A stretch of DNA of 14,589 nt from Thalassiosira profunda (Eukaryota > Bacillariophyta > Thalassiosirophyceae > Thalassiosirales > Thalassiosiraceae), in assembly GCA_036939355.1 (NCBI GenBank), contig JALLAP010001848.1, forward strand, positions 1 through 14,589, given 5' to 3'. Below are positions 1 through 8,463 of this stretch, one piece after another. How positions within the stretch are numbered: position 1 is the first letter of the stretch; the number at the start of each line of letters is the position of its first letter. A program made the translations under genes and the position numbers. The notes under the pieces are model-generated. The model saw nothing but the letters and a program-made list of their open reading frames with translations, did no database searches and was not told where the DNA came from.

Positions 1-2
1 CC

Positions 3-668
3 CTCGCCGACGGGATCTGCATGGCCATCGGCCACGTGTGGTCCACGAGCGAAGGATCCGCGGCGGCCTATCGAGAAAGGGAGGAGGAATTGCAAAAGTT
101 CGAGGACTCGCGGTCCGACGCCAAGGCGAGACTGGTCGACGCGTTGCTGGTGCGGGGGATGCTCAAGATCGACGCCATGAGTCTCGCCGATACGCTGGAG
201 GGGTATCCGGATTTGTTCGTGGAGACTCTCCAGGGCGGGGGAGTGTCGGGGGCAGCTTCTCCCACCGGCGCGCAACACTTGGGGGAGCACGGGGGGCACT
301 TGGGGTGGGACGCGCCGCCGCAATTTATGTACGGGTGCGACGACGACCTGCACCACCTCGACGCGGCGACGGAGAGCGCGACGGAGGGGGCGGTCATGAT
401 GGGAAGCTTCGCCGCGTTTTCGTTGATTCCCGGCGTCGTCTTTGCCTTTTTACCGCAATTGGTGCCCCGTTTGGCCTCTGCGGAGGACGGCGTGGTCTTG
501 ACTCTGGCCGTGTGCTCGTCAGCTCTGGTGATGTTTCACTTGGGGATGTGGAAGAGCCGGTATTATGCTTCGAATCCGTTTCTTTTTGGGCTGAAGACGG
601 TGGCTGTGTTGACAATCTGCGTCGTCACCGCATTCTCCGTCGGCCACGTCTTTCGTGAGCGAATTTAG
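3..668 (+). CDS. VIT/CCC1-family vacuolar iron (metal) transporter, 3' part
   Basis: This is the C-terminal part (about 221 residues) of a membrane protein. The frame is open to the left edge, so the true start lies outside the window. The first visible residues, LADGICMAIGHVWSTSEG, fit the end of the VIT/CCC1 second membrane helix, where a conserved Asp and a S/C-M-x-x-G stretch sit. A charged segment follows (YREREEELQKFED through about residue 60) that matches the position of the cytoplasmic metal-binding helices of VIT1. Then come three hydrophobic segments near the C-terminus (SFAAFSLIPGVVFAF, VLTLAVCSSALVMFHLG, VAVLTICVVTAFSVG), as expected for helices 3-5. VIT/CCC1 proteins export cytosolic Fe2+ or Mn2+ into vacuoles in exchange for protons. 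A Gly/His-rich stretch (GGGVSGAASP to GGHLGW) lies where the family usually has a compact Met/Glu region. The gene is convergent with the dehydrogenase to its right, with only 71 bp between stop codons. The family call rests on motif order and topology, not on a search. Confidence 0.65.
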   Translation, partial: LADGICMAIGHVWSTSEGSAAAYREREEELQKFEDSRSDAKARLVDALLVRGMLKIDAMSLADTLEGYPDLFVETLQGGGVSGAASPTGAQHLGEHGGHLGWDAPPQFMYGCDDDLHHLDAATESATEGAVMMGSFAAFSLIPGVVFAFLPQLVPRLASAEDGVVLTLAVCSSALVMFHLGMWKSRYYASNPFLFGLKTVAVLTICVVTAFSVGHVFRERI

Positions 669-739
669 ACCTGCTGCTATGGAGGAGTGGCTGCTAAAAG
701 TTGCGAGAATACAAAGTAGAGCCGCATTAGGCGTTCAAT

Positions 740-2452
740 TTACCCGCCGTCGCTTCGCGGGAGGTACTTCCCCGGATTCATAATTCCGCGAGGATCGAAC
801 AATTTCTTCACGCTCGCCATGACCTCCAGCACGCCCTCCTCTTTGACGCGTCGCAAATATTCGTTCTTCGACTGGCCTAGTCCGTGCTCCGCGGAGATGG
901 ACCCGTTCCGTCTCAGCACGGCGTCGTAAACGACGCTTTCGATGTGTCTGGCCAGGGCCCCGTCCTTCTCGTGCCGACCGGGCGTGACGACGTTAATGTG
1001 CGCATTTCCATCGGCGACGTGGCCCCAGACGCACACCGTAAAATCGGGAAATTCGCCCTGAGGACCTGCCCGCAGCTCCTGCTCCACTTCTTCTGCCACC
1101 TCCATGTAGTCCTCAATTGGAATAGATACATCAAATTTATAGGTGCACCCGGCCCGCGCCACGCTCGGGTTGCACGCTTCCCGAATCCCCCACATTTCAG
1201 ACAATTGCTTGGAAGTCTGTGCCACGAACCCGTTGCTGATTGTTTCTTTGTCGAAGAGTTGAGTGAGGAAGGCGTCCATCTTGGCGGCATCGTGCTCCAG
1301 GTTCGATCCCTGCGTTTCCACCAACAAACACAGTGGCCTAGAGGCGTCTGATTGCAGCATGTCCCGCAGGAGGTGCGAGGCGCAGCCGTCGCCGCCCAAT
1401 CCATGCTGTTTGACGAGCGACAGCGTATTGCCGTCCATCAGCTCGAACGCGGAGATTATCTCGCCCAGCTCCGCCTTGGCCGCTTGCAAAACCTCCAACA
1501 CGCGCTGGTAGGAATTGCAGACCAAAATGGTCGCATTCTTGGAAGTCGGTAGGGCCGGACACGCAATGGCGACTTTCGTAACAATGCCCAGCGTGCCCTC
1601 GGCCCCAATAAAAAGGTGCTTCAGATCGTATCCGGTGTTGTCCTTCCGGTGCGTTCCTCCCCCCATCTCCCCACCGTCGTCCCGCGCCATGTTCAAGCGC
1701 AGCACCCGTCCGTCTGCGGGCAATACCACCTCAAGCCCCATGACAGTCGCGTGTAATGAGCCGAACCTAAAGAAGTACTGACCGCCGGCGTTGGTGCTCA
1801 CATTCCCGCCAATTTGGCACGTGCCTTTGGAGCCAATGTCGAGGGGAAACAAATGCCCCCGTTGCTCAGCGTACTCGTGCAGATGTTGGAGGATGCACCC
1901 CGCATCGGCCGTCATAATGCCGGAGCGCTCGTCCAGATGGTGAATGGTGCGCATGTCTTCCAGCGACAGGATGAGCTCAGAGTTCATCGGGGCGGCGCCC
2001 CCGCACAACCCCGTATTTCCGCCCTGCGGCACCACCCCGATGCAATTGTCGTGGCAGTATTTCAGGATGGACGAGACCTCGGGAGTATTCCGCGGCCTTA
2101 AGACGAGTTGAGAGCGCCCGGCGTAGTGGCCGGTCCAGTCGCTATTGTACCGCTGCAATTCCTGCGCCGCCTCCACTTCTTGGCCATCATTTGATGACGA
2201 TGCAGATAAGTTGGCGAGCACGCTCCGCTCGGGACGGGCGAGGATCGATCGAAAGTAGTCGACGTCGGCGGGCGTCGGGCCGCGGAGGGCGTGCTGCCAG
2301 CGGCGCGTGAGTGTGATGGGTCGAAGATGCATCATCATGGACGCTCGCGGCGACGCGTGCATCCGATCAAGACAGTAGGCCCCGGAGCTGCCGACGGCGC
2401 GGCGGGCGAGAGACCGGCCGCGGCGGGGGAGCGTCCGCAGCGGCGAGGGCAT
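740..2452 (-). CDS. D2HGDH: D-2-hydroxyglutarate dehydrogenase, mitochondrial (FAD-linked)
   Basis: Single-exon gene of 570 residues. The first in-frame ATG is at 2452; the frame runs further upstream only from a GTG. The product oxidises D-2-hydroxyglutarate to 2-oxoglutarate, passing electrons through FAD, normally to the ETF/ubiquinone route in mitochondria. The first ~45 residues are rich in Arg, Ser and Ala with almost no acidic residues, as in a mitochondrial presequence. The FAD-binding part has PQGGNTGLCGG (about 142-152), GGNVSTNAGG (215-224) and KDNTGYDLKHLFIGAEGTLG (about 270-289). The C-terminal half has SAFELMD, the metal-binding segment GHVADGNAH (477-485) with its two His, and AEHGLG (521-526), then LFDPRGIMNPGKYLP at the end. 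These match animal and plant D2HGDH in order and spacing. D-lactate dehydrogenase (DLD) is the nearest alternative, but the KDNTGYDLKxLFIG and SAFELMD forms favour D2HGDH. It shares an upstream region with the divergent Tweety-like gene. Confidence 0.86.
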   Translation of the reverse strand: MPSPLRTLPRRGRSLARRAVGSSGAYCLDRMHASPRASMMMHLRPITLTRRWQHALRGPTPADVDYFRSILARPERSVLANLSASSSNDGQEVEAAQELQRYNSDWTGHYAGRSQLVLRPRNTPEVSSILKYCHDNCIGVVPQGGNTGLCGGAAPMNSELILSLEDMRTIHHLDERSGIMTADAGCILQHLHEYAEQRGHLFPLDIGSKGTCQIGGNVSTNAGGQYFFRFGSLHATVMGLEVVLPADGRVLRLNMARDDGGEMGGGTHRKDNTGYDLKHLFIGAEGTLGIVTKVAIACPALPTSKNATILVCNSYQRVLEVLQAAKAELGEIISAFELMDGNTLSLVKQHGLGGDGCASHLLRDMLQSDASRPLCLLVETQGSNLEHDAAKMDAFLTQLFDKETISNGFVAQTSKQLSEMWGIREACNPSVARAGCTYKFDVSIPIEDYMEVAEEVEQELRAGPQGEFPDFTVCVWGHVADGNAHINVVTPGRHEKDGALARHIESVVYDAVLRRNGSISAEHGLGQSKNEYLRRVKEEGVLEVMASVKKLFDPRGIMNPGKYLPRSDGG

Positions 2453-2782
2453 GGGCGGAACGAGCGAGGGCGGCTGAAGGTGAAGGGCGGCAGGGCGCAC
2501 CTCTAGCTAGTACATAAGTAGTAGAGAAGTAAGACATAAGAACATCACTTTTGAAGTTGAAGCAACTCACAACACACAGGGACCGCCCCGGCGAGGGACC
2601 TCCTTTGCCACGAGCGGCACAGACGGCCGCGCTCCGCGCCACCTGGCCAGGCGGTGCCTCGCTCTGAAGCCGTCGTCAACGCCGGCAGCATTATTGGTCG
2701 CCAATCTTATCGAGCGCATCCCAAGATATTTTGCAAAAGAAGCAAAAGTGAGCACAACGAATTGCAACGGCAACAGGTGCAC
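2453..2782. promoter_or_regulatory. Divergent intergenic region between D2HGDH and the Tweety-like gene
   Basis: 330 bp between two divergent ATGs (2452 minus, 2783 plus), so it must hold the start signals and 5' UTRs of both genes. The left part, up to about 2510, is GC-rich and in the D2HGDH frame but lacks an ATG. The segment 2505-2575 is AT-richer and holds two ACATAAG copies (2512-2518, 2534-2540) among short purine-rich runs. I see no clear TATA box and no RNA gene. The assignment as a shared promoter is inferred from gene orientation. Confidence 0.45.
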
Positions 2783-5700
2783 ATGGACGCCCTCCAACAG
2801 GCCTCCTCCGCGGCCGAGCAGCGCCTCCCGGACCTCCCCTCGGACCTCGCCCTCCGGGGCATCTACCGCGAGGTCTTCCCCGTCCTCCCGAGCGACGACG
2901 GGCCCGACGGCAACCCCTTTGTGCCGCCGCAGTACGATGCATCGTACGACGGACCCCGCGCCAAATCGAAACGGCTGCACGCCTTCCCTCGGTTTGGATA
3001 CGGCAACGACGTGACGGCCCTCGTGCGCTTTTCCGACACGGGCGAGCCCGCCTTGGAGGGGGGCGGGAGGTTCGACGGCCTCCTTCCCAGGGGGAACGGC
3101 AACGCCACCGCCGCCGTCCAATCCGACGTCGCCCAATTCGTCGAGAGTGAGGTGCCCGTCCTTTCGAACAAGGAGTACAACAAGCAGGACGCCAACGATT
3201 ACGTCCGGGGCATCGCCGCGGCGGGAATACTGATCGTGGTCATTTACCTCGTGTGGGGTCTGTGCCTGCTGTCGCTCCGGATGGGGCGGATGGACTGCTG
3301 CTTCCGCCTCTGCCGGGGGTGCGATCGACGCAGGAGGAGGAAGAAACGGGGCAAGGCGCTCGCCGACAGCGCTGACGACGATGACGACGTGGGGGACGAG
3401 AGTGACGACGATGCCTCCGTCGGCGGAGGGTGCTGCCTCTTCAATTGCCACGAGACCCTCGCCGCCAAGGGGGGATGCTACGCCCGCAACGTTTGTTGCG
3501 GGTGGATGGCGGGGAAGCCTCCCCAATATCCCACGAGGGAGAGCCTGGCAAGGGAACGGGAATTGAAGGAGAAGAGCCTCGTTCCGGCAAGCGTGCGGAA
3601 GGCGGGGAGCGGGGTGCACAGGGCGGGGATGGCCGCGTCAGGCGCGGTGCAGGGTGCTGCCTCGCAGGCGGGGGGTGTGCTGGGGAAGAAACAACAAAGC
3701 AGCACTGATGGCCAGCAGGAGGCAGACGAGGCAGACGATGCGGCAGTCATCGAGGCCGAGACGGGGATGCCGGCCGTAGACGAGGACGGAACCAACGAAC
3801 CGGCAGACGCAACCTCCACTCTTATCGACGACGCCTACCTCCACCAACGCCAACAGAACGCCCGCCGCACCATGCTCGGACTGCGCATTACCTTCCTCCT
3901 ATCCGCGACCCTCGTGATAGTCTTCAGCATCGTTCTGCTCGTCAAGGGATGGCAGGGCGTCAACGGCGTCGTGGACGGCACCAAGGACACTGTCCGGATA
4001 ATCGAAGATCGTCTGCAGGTGATGATGGACGACATCGAGCGGTACGCGGAGGTCAACCAGGATCTGAAGTTGCAGCGCGATGAGTTTATGGAGAATGCCA
4101 CGTCCCAAATCTCGGAGGTGGGGAGCGAGACCGACGCCGCGGGGAGGCTGGGGTGGTGCCCGGCGAGCGCCCGCGACGATGGAAAGGTCGATATTACGGT
4201 GTCGCTGGCGCAACTGCTGCTGCGGGGCAACCTCATCAAGCTGGCGTTCGTGGAGGGGGCGGTCGATGCCGCGAAGGGCGCGGCGGGGCCGGCGGGAACG
4301 TTGGTGGAAGGCGCGACGGATGCCGTCCAAGATGCCTCTGGAATTGCCGCCAATGCCAAAGAGCAAGGCGCTTCAATTGCTGAGACCGTGGCCGATACTG
4401 CCGGAGGCATCAACGGCGATTCCGAGAGGGATTTGGCGGACAATATCAATGCCACAAACGTCAAGGAGCAAGCCGGAAACGAAGCAGGAGGCGGCAAAGA
4501 GCAAGGCGCGTCGTTTGTGGAGGGTGCATCTGATGTGTTTGTCGACTTTGTTGGGGCCAACGATTCCCCTGGAGCCACCGCAACTGTGAAGGAGGTTGGC
4601 GTCACAGTCATTACCTTCCTTGACGAGCTGCCTCAAGTCCAGAACGTTCTCAGCAAAGTTCTTGGGCTCAAGGATGTGATTGCGGAGGGCCTAGATGGAG
4701 AGGGAAGAATTGCCGCAGTCGTAGCAAATCTGAAGGAACGCGTGGAAGCCGTGGTCTCCCGTGTGTCCGACGAATTCCGGAACTCCGAGGAAGGGGAGGA
4801 ACGGCAGCGATTCCTGCAAAACTCCGGTCTGACATCTCTGCGAGAAACTGTCGTTGAGAAGGACGGCATAAATTACACAATACTCACTTTGGTGGACGAT
4901 GTCGAGGGACCGGCGGAGTTGATGGGCGATCGATTGATCTTCAGAGGATACAACCTGACGGAGCTGCTGACGGAAAATATCACCGTTACTCTTGATGTAC
5001 CTGGATTGGTCGATACGATCACCGAACAGCTGAACTCGACATCGAATTTCTTTGAGGATATATTCAGCAAGCTGTACATGGGAGCCGAAAAGGTAAGGTG
5101 GATTTGTCTTCGCTGCATGCTCTTTTGTCACCATCTCTCACTGATGCAAATGTCCTGGCCCGTCTGAACCTTAGGTTCATGCCCAGAGCCAGAGTGCGCA
5201 GGAGACTCTCGACTCAATCCTCCCGTATTACTACGTGGCCGTCGTCTTTGTGTGCTTCATCATACTTCTGACGCTCCTCTTCATGACCGGGGTTGTCCTG
5301 GCGTGGAAGAACAACCAGCACCGGCTGTTCAGGCTAGCAAATGACCGCATCTTGTGTCCCCTATTCATACTCTGCGGCTTGCTGATGTGGATCTTCACGA
5401 CTGTCTTTCTTGCCTTGGGAGTGACTACCGGCGATTTTTGCTTTGAGACGCCAAACAATCAGGTCAACCAGATTCTCGATCAAACGTTGCGGCAGACAAG
5501 TGGCATTGCATTCAGTAAGTTGACTTTGTGTGGTAGCACATGGCACCGGTGCCACTAACCTTGCTTTCACTCTCCACTTCAGACTTTGCGTACTACTACG
5601 TGAACAGCTGCCCTCTGGGCTATCAGCCAAAAGTCATGTCGGTGGCCTTCAAAGCTCTAACATTGGCGCGGACTGGAATCGGGCAGTTCTTTGCTCTTGT

Positions 5701-6067
5701 CAGCAGCTTTGGGTCGGGACCTCTCAGCCGTGCTTGTGGTGTCGAGGTCGATTCGTCCGTAGATGCCTTGCAAGCATTGGCCGGTGCCGTGCGAGAACAT
5801 CTGGCGGCAGCGAGTGAGGTTGTGTTGAGCTTGGCGAGCGTGCTCCTGTGCAAATCCATCGCGCCACTCTACACGGCCTTGGTGTACGATCTTGTGTGCT
5901 CTGACTTCCTCAACCTCGTGGCGCCGCTCTTGTGGTCGATGTTTGTCGTCTCCATCTTTTCAATGGCCATGATTACAACACGTGTGGCTTGGCATGAATT
6001 GGTGGAAGAGGAGGAGGAGGAGGAGACGGAGGAGACGGAAGATCCTCGCGAGCCGGAGAGAGATTAG
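2783..6067 (+). CDS. Tweety-like five-pass membrane protein (putative anion channel or lipid-associated protein)
   Basis: Three exons (2783-5092, 5175-5514, 5583-6067) joined in frame give 1044 residues. The only in-frame ATG before the first helix is at 2783. Predicted helices: TM1 about 141-165 (GIAAAGILIVVIYLVWGLCL), TM2 about 366-388 (ITFLLSATLVIVFSIVLLV), TM3 about 789-813, TM4 about 829-853 and TM5 near 990-1015. A Cys/Arg-rich loop (CCFRLCRGC) follows TM1. TM3 and TM4 are joined by a short basic loop. TM4 is followed by GVTTGDFC and then YYYVNSC, which resembles the GLSDFC and YYLLC elements of animal TTYH proteins. TM5 is preceded by a Cys (LVCSDFLN), and the tail is acidic (a run of seven Glu), again like TTYH. 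The 5-TM layout also resembles prominin. The TM2-TM3 loop carries several N-x-S/T sequons, consistent with a lumenal or extracellular side. Both the first cytoplasmic loop and the TM2-TM3 loop are much longer than in animal TTYH (about 450-550 aa in total). Animal members have been described as volume-regulated anion channels, though lipid roles are also proposed; the function here is unknown. Confidence 0.68.
5093..5174 (+). other. Intron 1 of the Tweety-like gene (82 bp)
   Basis: Donor GTAAGG after an AAG codon and acceptor TTAG before GTTCATGCC. It is phase 0. Read-through reaches a stop at 5165-5167 before TM3, while splicing continues into VHAQSQSAQETLDSILPYYY and the TM3-TM5 half of the protein. 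Confidence 0.85.
5515..5582 (+). other. Intron 2 of the Tweety-like gene (68 bp)
   Basis: Consensus donor GTAAGT and acceptor CTTCAG after a pyrimidine-rich stretch. It is phase 1: the split codon becomes AAC (Asn), giving ...GIAF-N-FAYYYVNSC. This restores the conserved Cys-containing loop between TM4 and TM5. It is the shortest intron in the window. Confidence 0.87.
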
Positions 6068-6193
6068 AAAAGGACGTGGATGGTGTTGAAGGCGGAGAGC
6101 TCTCGGAGAAGACGAAACCATGGAATGAATGAACATAAGATGTATTGTTTGTATGACGCAAGAATGCCACGCCCTCAGCCTCCGAGTGAAATG

Positions 6194-8239
6194 TCATCGC
6201 CATCCATCTTCGATGCCATCGATGATATTTGTCACGCCCGCGAACGCTCGTAGCGCCTTTTCCATAACTGCACCGTCCAATCCATCTACGACAACCTTTT
6301 CGTGGTGCTTTGTTTGGTTGTACTGCAAGCCTCGGAAGTGGGCCAAATCTCTGCTCGACACGCCAATCCACTCGGCGATCTCGGCGGCGTTTTCGAAGAG
6401 TATCTTGGGGGTCACCAATTTCACTTCCGGCCAGTGGGCCCTGTCCAACTTTGCGTCGTGCCAGCTCGAAATGTAATGTGCGACGCCCGTATTGTCGATC
6501 CCGGTCTCTGCTATTTCCTCAAAGACCTCCGGTAGCGTCGGACCACTGTCTTCTCCTTTCCACCGCAAGATGGCGTCTCTCCTGTTTCCCCATGCCCCCA
6601 GCCCGCTCGCTTTTCTCAATTTGTTCAGGTGCACCCACTTGAAGCGCCGATAGGTGCTCTCAATAGTGTGGATGGGATCGCCCACGATGACCAGCACTCG
6701 GTTGAAACAATGCGATTTGTTCGGATCAGTCACCACTCGACGTGGATGGCTTTTGGAACCAGCCCGGAAGGCGACTCTCGACCGATAATGTTTGGGCAGT
6801 TGCGGGTAGCTCGCAATGGCAGAAGCGGTGTGATTCTTCCACCACGAGGCCGGTTGGTGTTTGAAGCCGTCAAGATCCTGGTAGTCGTTGACAATGAACG
6901 AGGCGTCCGACTGCTGCACGTTGAGCAGACGATAGAGCTCTCCCATGAAGCTGGAGCTTCCAACACCGCCCGACGAAGTGATGAGTGTGCCGCAGTCTTT
7001 GTGGCTCGTCGTATCATTCGATGAGGATACCTCTTCGACGTTGCGAATTGCAACCGACGAGTCGTTGTCGTACACCCTGGCGTTGTCCGATAGATTTGCA
7101 CAGGTGGTTGCGACGGGCACCGACAGCAGCTCCTCCAGAAGGCCCTTCCGCTCCTCTTCCGAACGCGACGGAAAGTCCGTCACCACTGCTGACGTCTGGG
7201 GGTGCTCGCACCGCAATACCGCCTCCCGTGCCTTGCCGTGCAATCGCTGCACTCCCATTTCTCGCAGTATTTGCAAACCCTCGCTAGTCCGCCGGATCCG
7301 ATGCACGCACTGCCCCCGGCTCCCGATAGTTCTCGTTTGCCTCTCTTGCAAGTTTGTGGCAAAGTGTCGATGCTGGATGAAGTTGGGCCGTGGCTCCTCC
7401 AATCCGTCCAAAAAGCAGTCCAGGGGCTCCCGCGACGCCGGATTGCAGCACTGGGCTTTTGGGACGTCCCGGGCCACCCGTCTAGATGCCTCGCTCCCCG
7501 AGATGACAAAAACCTCATCGAGGAAGTTGACGTACCAATCAGCTGCTGCAATTGCGTGATACGCTGGGAACTCGGCACACTGCCAGGCCAAATCGGGCCG
7601 CACAAACGCAATGGCCTTGAAGCGCACGCCCTCCTTCTGAGAGTACTCGTCGATCATCTCCATGCACGCCGCAATCTTGTGAAATTTCCCAGTCGTCATC
7701 TGCCCGCACGTCACCTCGTTTTCCTGGTACTGCAATCGGAACGCCGTCGAATTCCCCAGCGCCGCCGCCATCCCCGCCGCGTCCTCTTTGGTCAGGGCGT
7801 GCTGCCCCCGCATGGACAATTCCTCGCCGACGAACAAATGGTGGAAGAAGCGGGTGTTGGGCGGAAAGTGGATGCGTTGGAAGCGGCCGACGACGTCGGG
7901 GAAGGCGAAGGACCGGACCGCCCCCGCGACGCACACGGCCAGGTCGAGCTCGGTTGCGCCCTCTGCGATTGCGGACGGCACCTCTCGCGGCCCTCTTCCT
8001 CCCCTCTCATTAATTGGGGAATCATCCGCCTTCCACGGAGCATCGGGCGCCTCCCCCGCATGCGCCTCGTCCACGAGCCCCACGAGCCGGCCCGACAAGT
8101 GGGCAAGGGACAGCGCCCCAATTGCAAAGATGGCGCCGGCGCACGCGAGGAGGGGCCGCCTTCTCCGCCTCCCCTTTGTGGCGGACGGGCCGCGGATGGG
8201 CGAGCCCATTGTTTGTGCGGCGCCGCTAAACTGAGACAT
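6194..8239 (-). CDS. Two-domain type II membrane protein: glycosyltransferase-like N-terminal region plus sulfotransferase-like C-terminal domain
   Basis: Single-exon gene, 681 residues from the first ATG at 8239; the frame upstream has only a GTG. An Arg cluster (RRRRR) precedes one hydrophobic helix (about 29-49, LLACAGAIFAIGALSLAHL), the layout of a Golgi type II anchor. Residues about 95-280 hold a globular region with LDLAVCVAGAVRSF, an FHHLFVGEE strand, IAFVRPDLAWQC and YVNFLDEVFVIS. This pattern reminds me of uncharacterised algal glycosyltransferase-like domains, but I cannot name the family. From about 415 a second domain starts with LITSSGGVGSSSFMGEL, in the position of a sulfotransferase 5'-phosphosulfate loop. 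VLVIVGDPIHTIESTYRR (about 513-530) follows, resembling the 3'-phosphate motif with an Asp-Pro where Arg-x-Pro is usual. A linker rich in Ser, Asn and Asp joins the two. It is convergent with the Tweety-like gene and lies 224 bp downstream of another sulfotransferase. Enzymatic activity is inferred only. Confidence 0.55.
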   Translation of the reverse strand: MSQFSGAAQTMGSPIRGPSATKGRRRRRPLLACAGAIFAIGALSLAHLSGRLVGLVDEAHAGEAPDAPWKADDSPINERGGRGPREVPSAIAEGATELDLAVCVAGAVRSFAFPDVVGRFQRIHFPPNTRFFHHLFVGEELSMRGQHALTKEDAAGMAAALGNSTAFRLQYQENEVTCGQMTTGKFHKIAACMEMIDEYSQKEGVRFKAIAFVRPDLAWQCAEFPAYHAIAAADWYVNFLDEVFVISGSEASRRVARDVPKAQCCNPASREPLDCFLDGLEEPRPNFIQHRHFATNLQERQTRTIGSRGQCVHRIRRTSEGLQILREMGVQRLHGKAREAVLRCEHPQTSAVVTDFPSRSEEERKGLLEELLSVPVATTCANLSDNARVYDNDSSVAIRNVEEVSSSNDTTSHKDCGTLITSSGGVGSSSFMGELYRLLNVQQSDASFIVNDYQDLDGFKHQPASWWKNHTASAIASYPQLPKHYRSRVAFRAGSKSHPRRVVTDPNKSHCFNRVLVIVGDPIHTIESTYRRFKWVHLNKLRKASGLGAWGNRRDAILRWKGEDSGPTLPEVFEEIAETGIDNTGVAHYISSWHDAKLDRAHWPEVKLVTPKILFENAAEIAEWIGVSSRDLAHFRGLQYNQTKHHEKVVVDGLDGAVMEKALRAFAGVTNIIDGIEDGWR

Positions 8240-8463
8240 TTGCCCTCTCTCGCCTCGCCGCACTCGCGACAGACCCCCTCGGCCTCGGGCGCCCGTCCAG
8301 TTGCGGCCGGGGCCGGGGTGAAGCGTCCAGCTGCGCTTATGGGGAGCGAGGCGGAGGCGGCCTGGTTGCTTGTTTGCGTTGGGTCTATGTACAGGTCAAA
8401 GTACGTACGTAAAGCCGAGCGTAGGGCCGGGCCGAGAAGAGGAAGAGGCATGTGCAATGGGCG

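Noticed and set aside
1300..1310. GGTTCGATCCC, which looks like a tRNA T-arm
   Set aside because: It lies inside the well-conserved D2HGDH coding sequence, and no acceptor or anticodon stem can be paired around it.
2453..2500. 16-codon extension of D2HGDH starting at GTG
   Set aside because: There is no ATG in it, and the presequence from the ATG at 2452 is already complete.
2654..2782. N-terminal extension of the Tweety-like frame starting at GTG
   Set aside because: Nuclear eukaryotic genes start at ATG. The first in-frame ATG is 2783, and the extension has no signal peptide or conserved feature.
2567..3619. 350-residue open frame on the minus strand
   Set aside because: It is the antisense shadow of the first exon of the Tweety-like gene, with a low-complexity Val/Pro/His composition and no domain.
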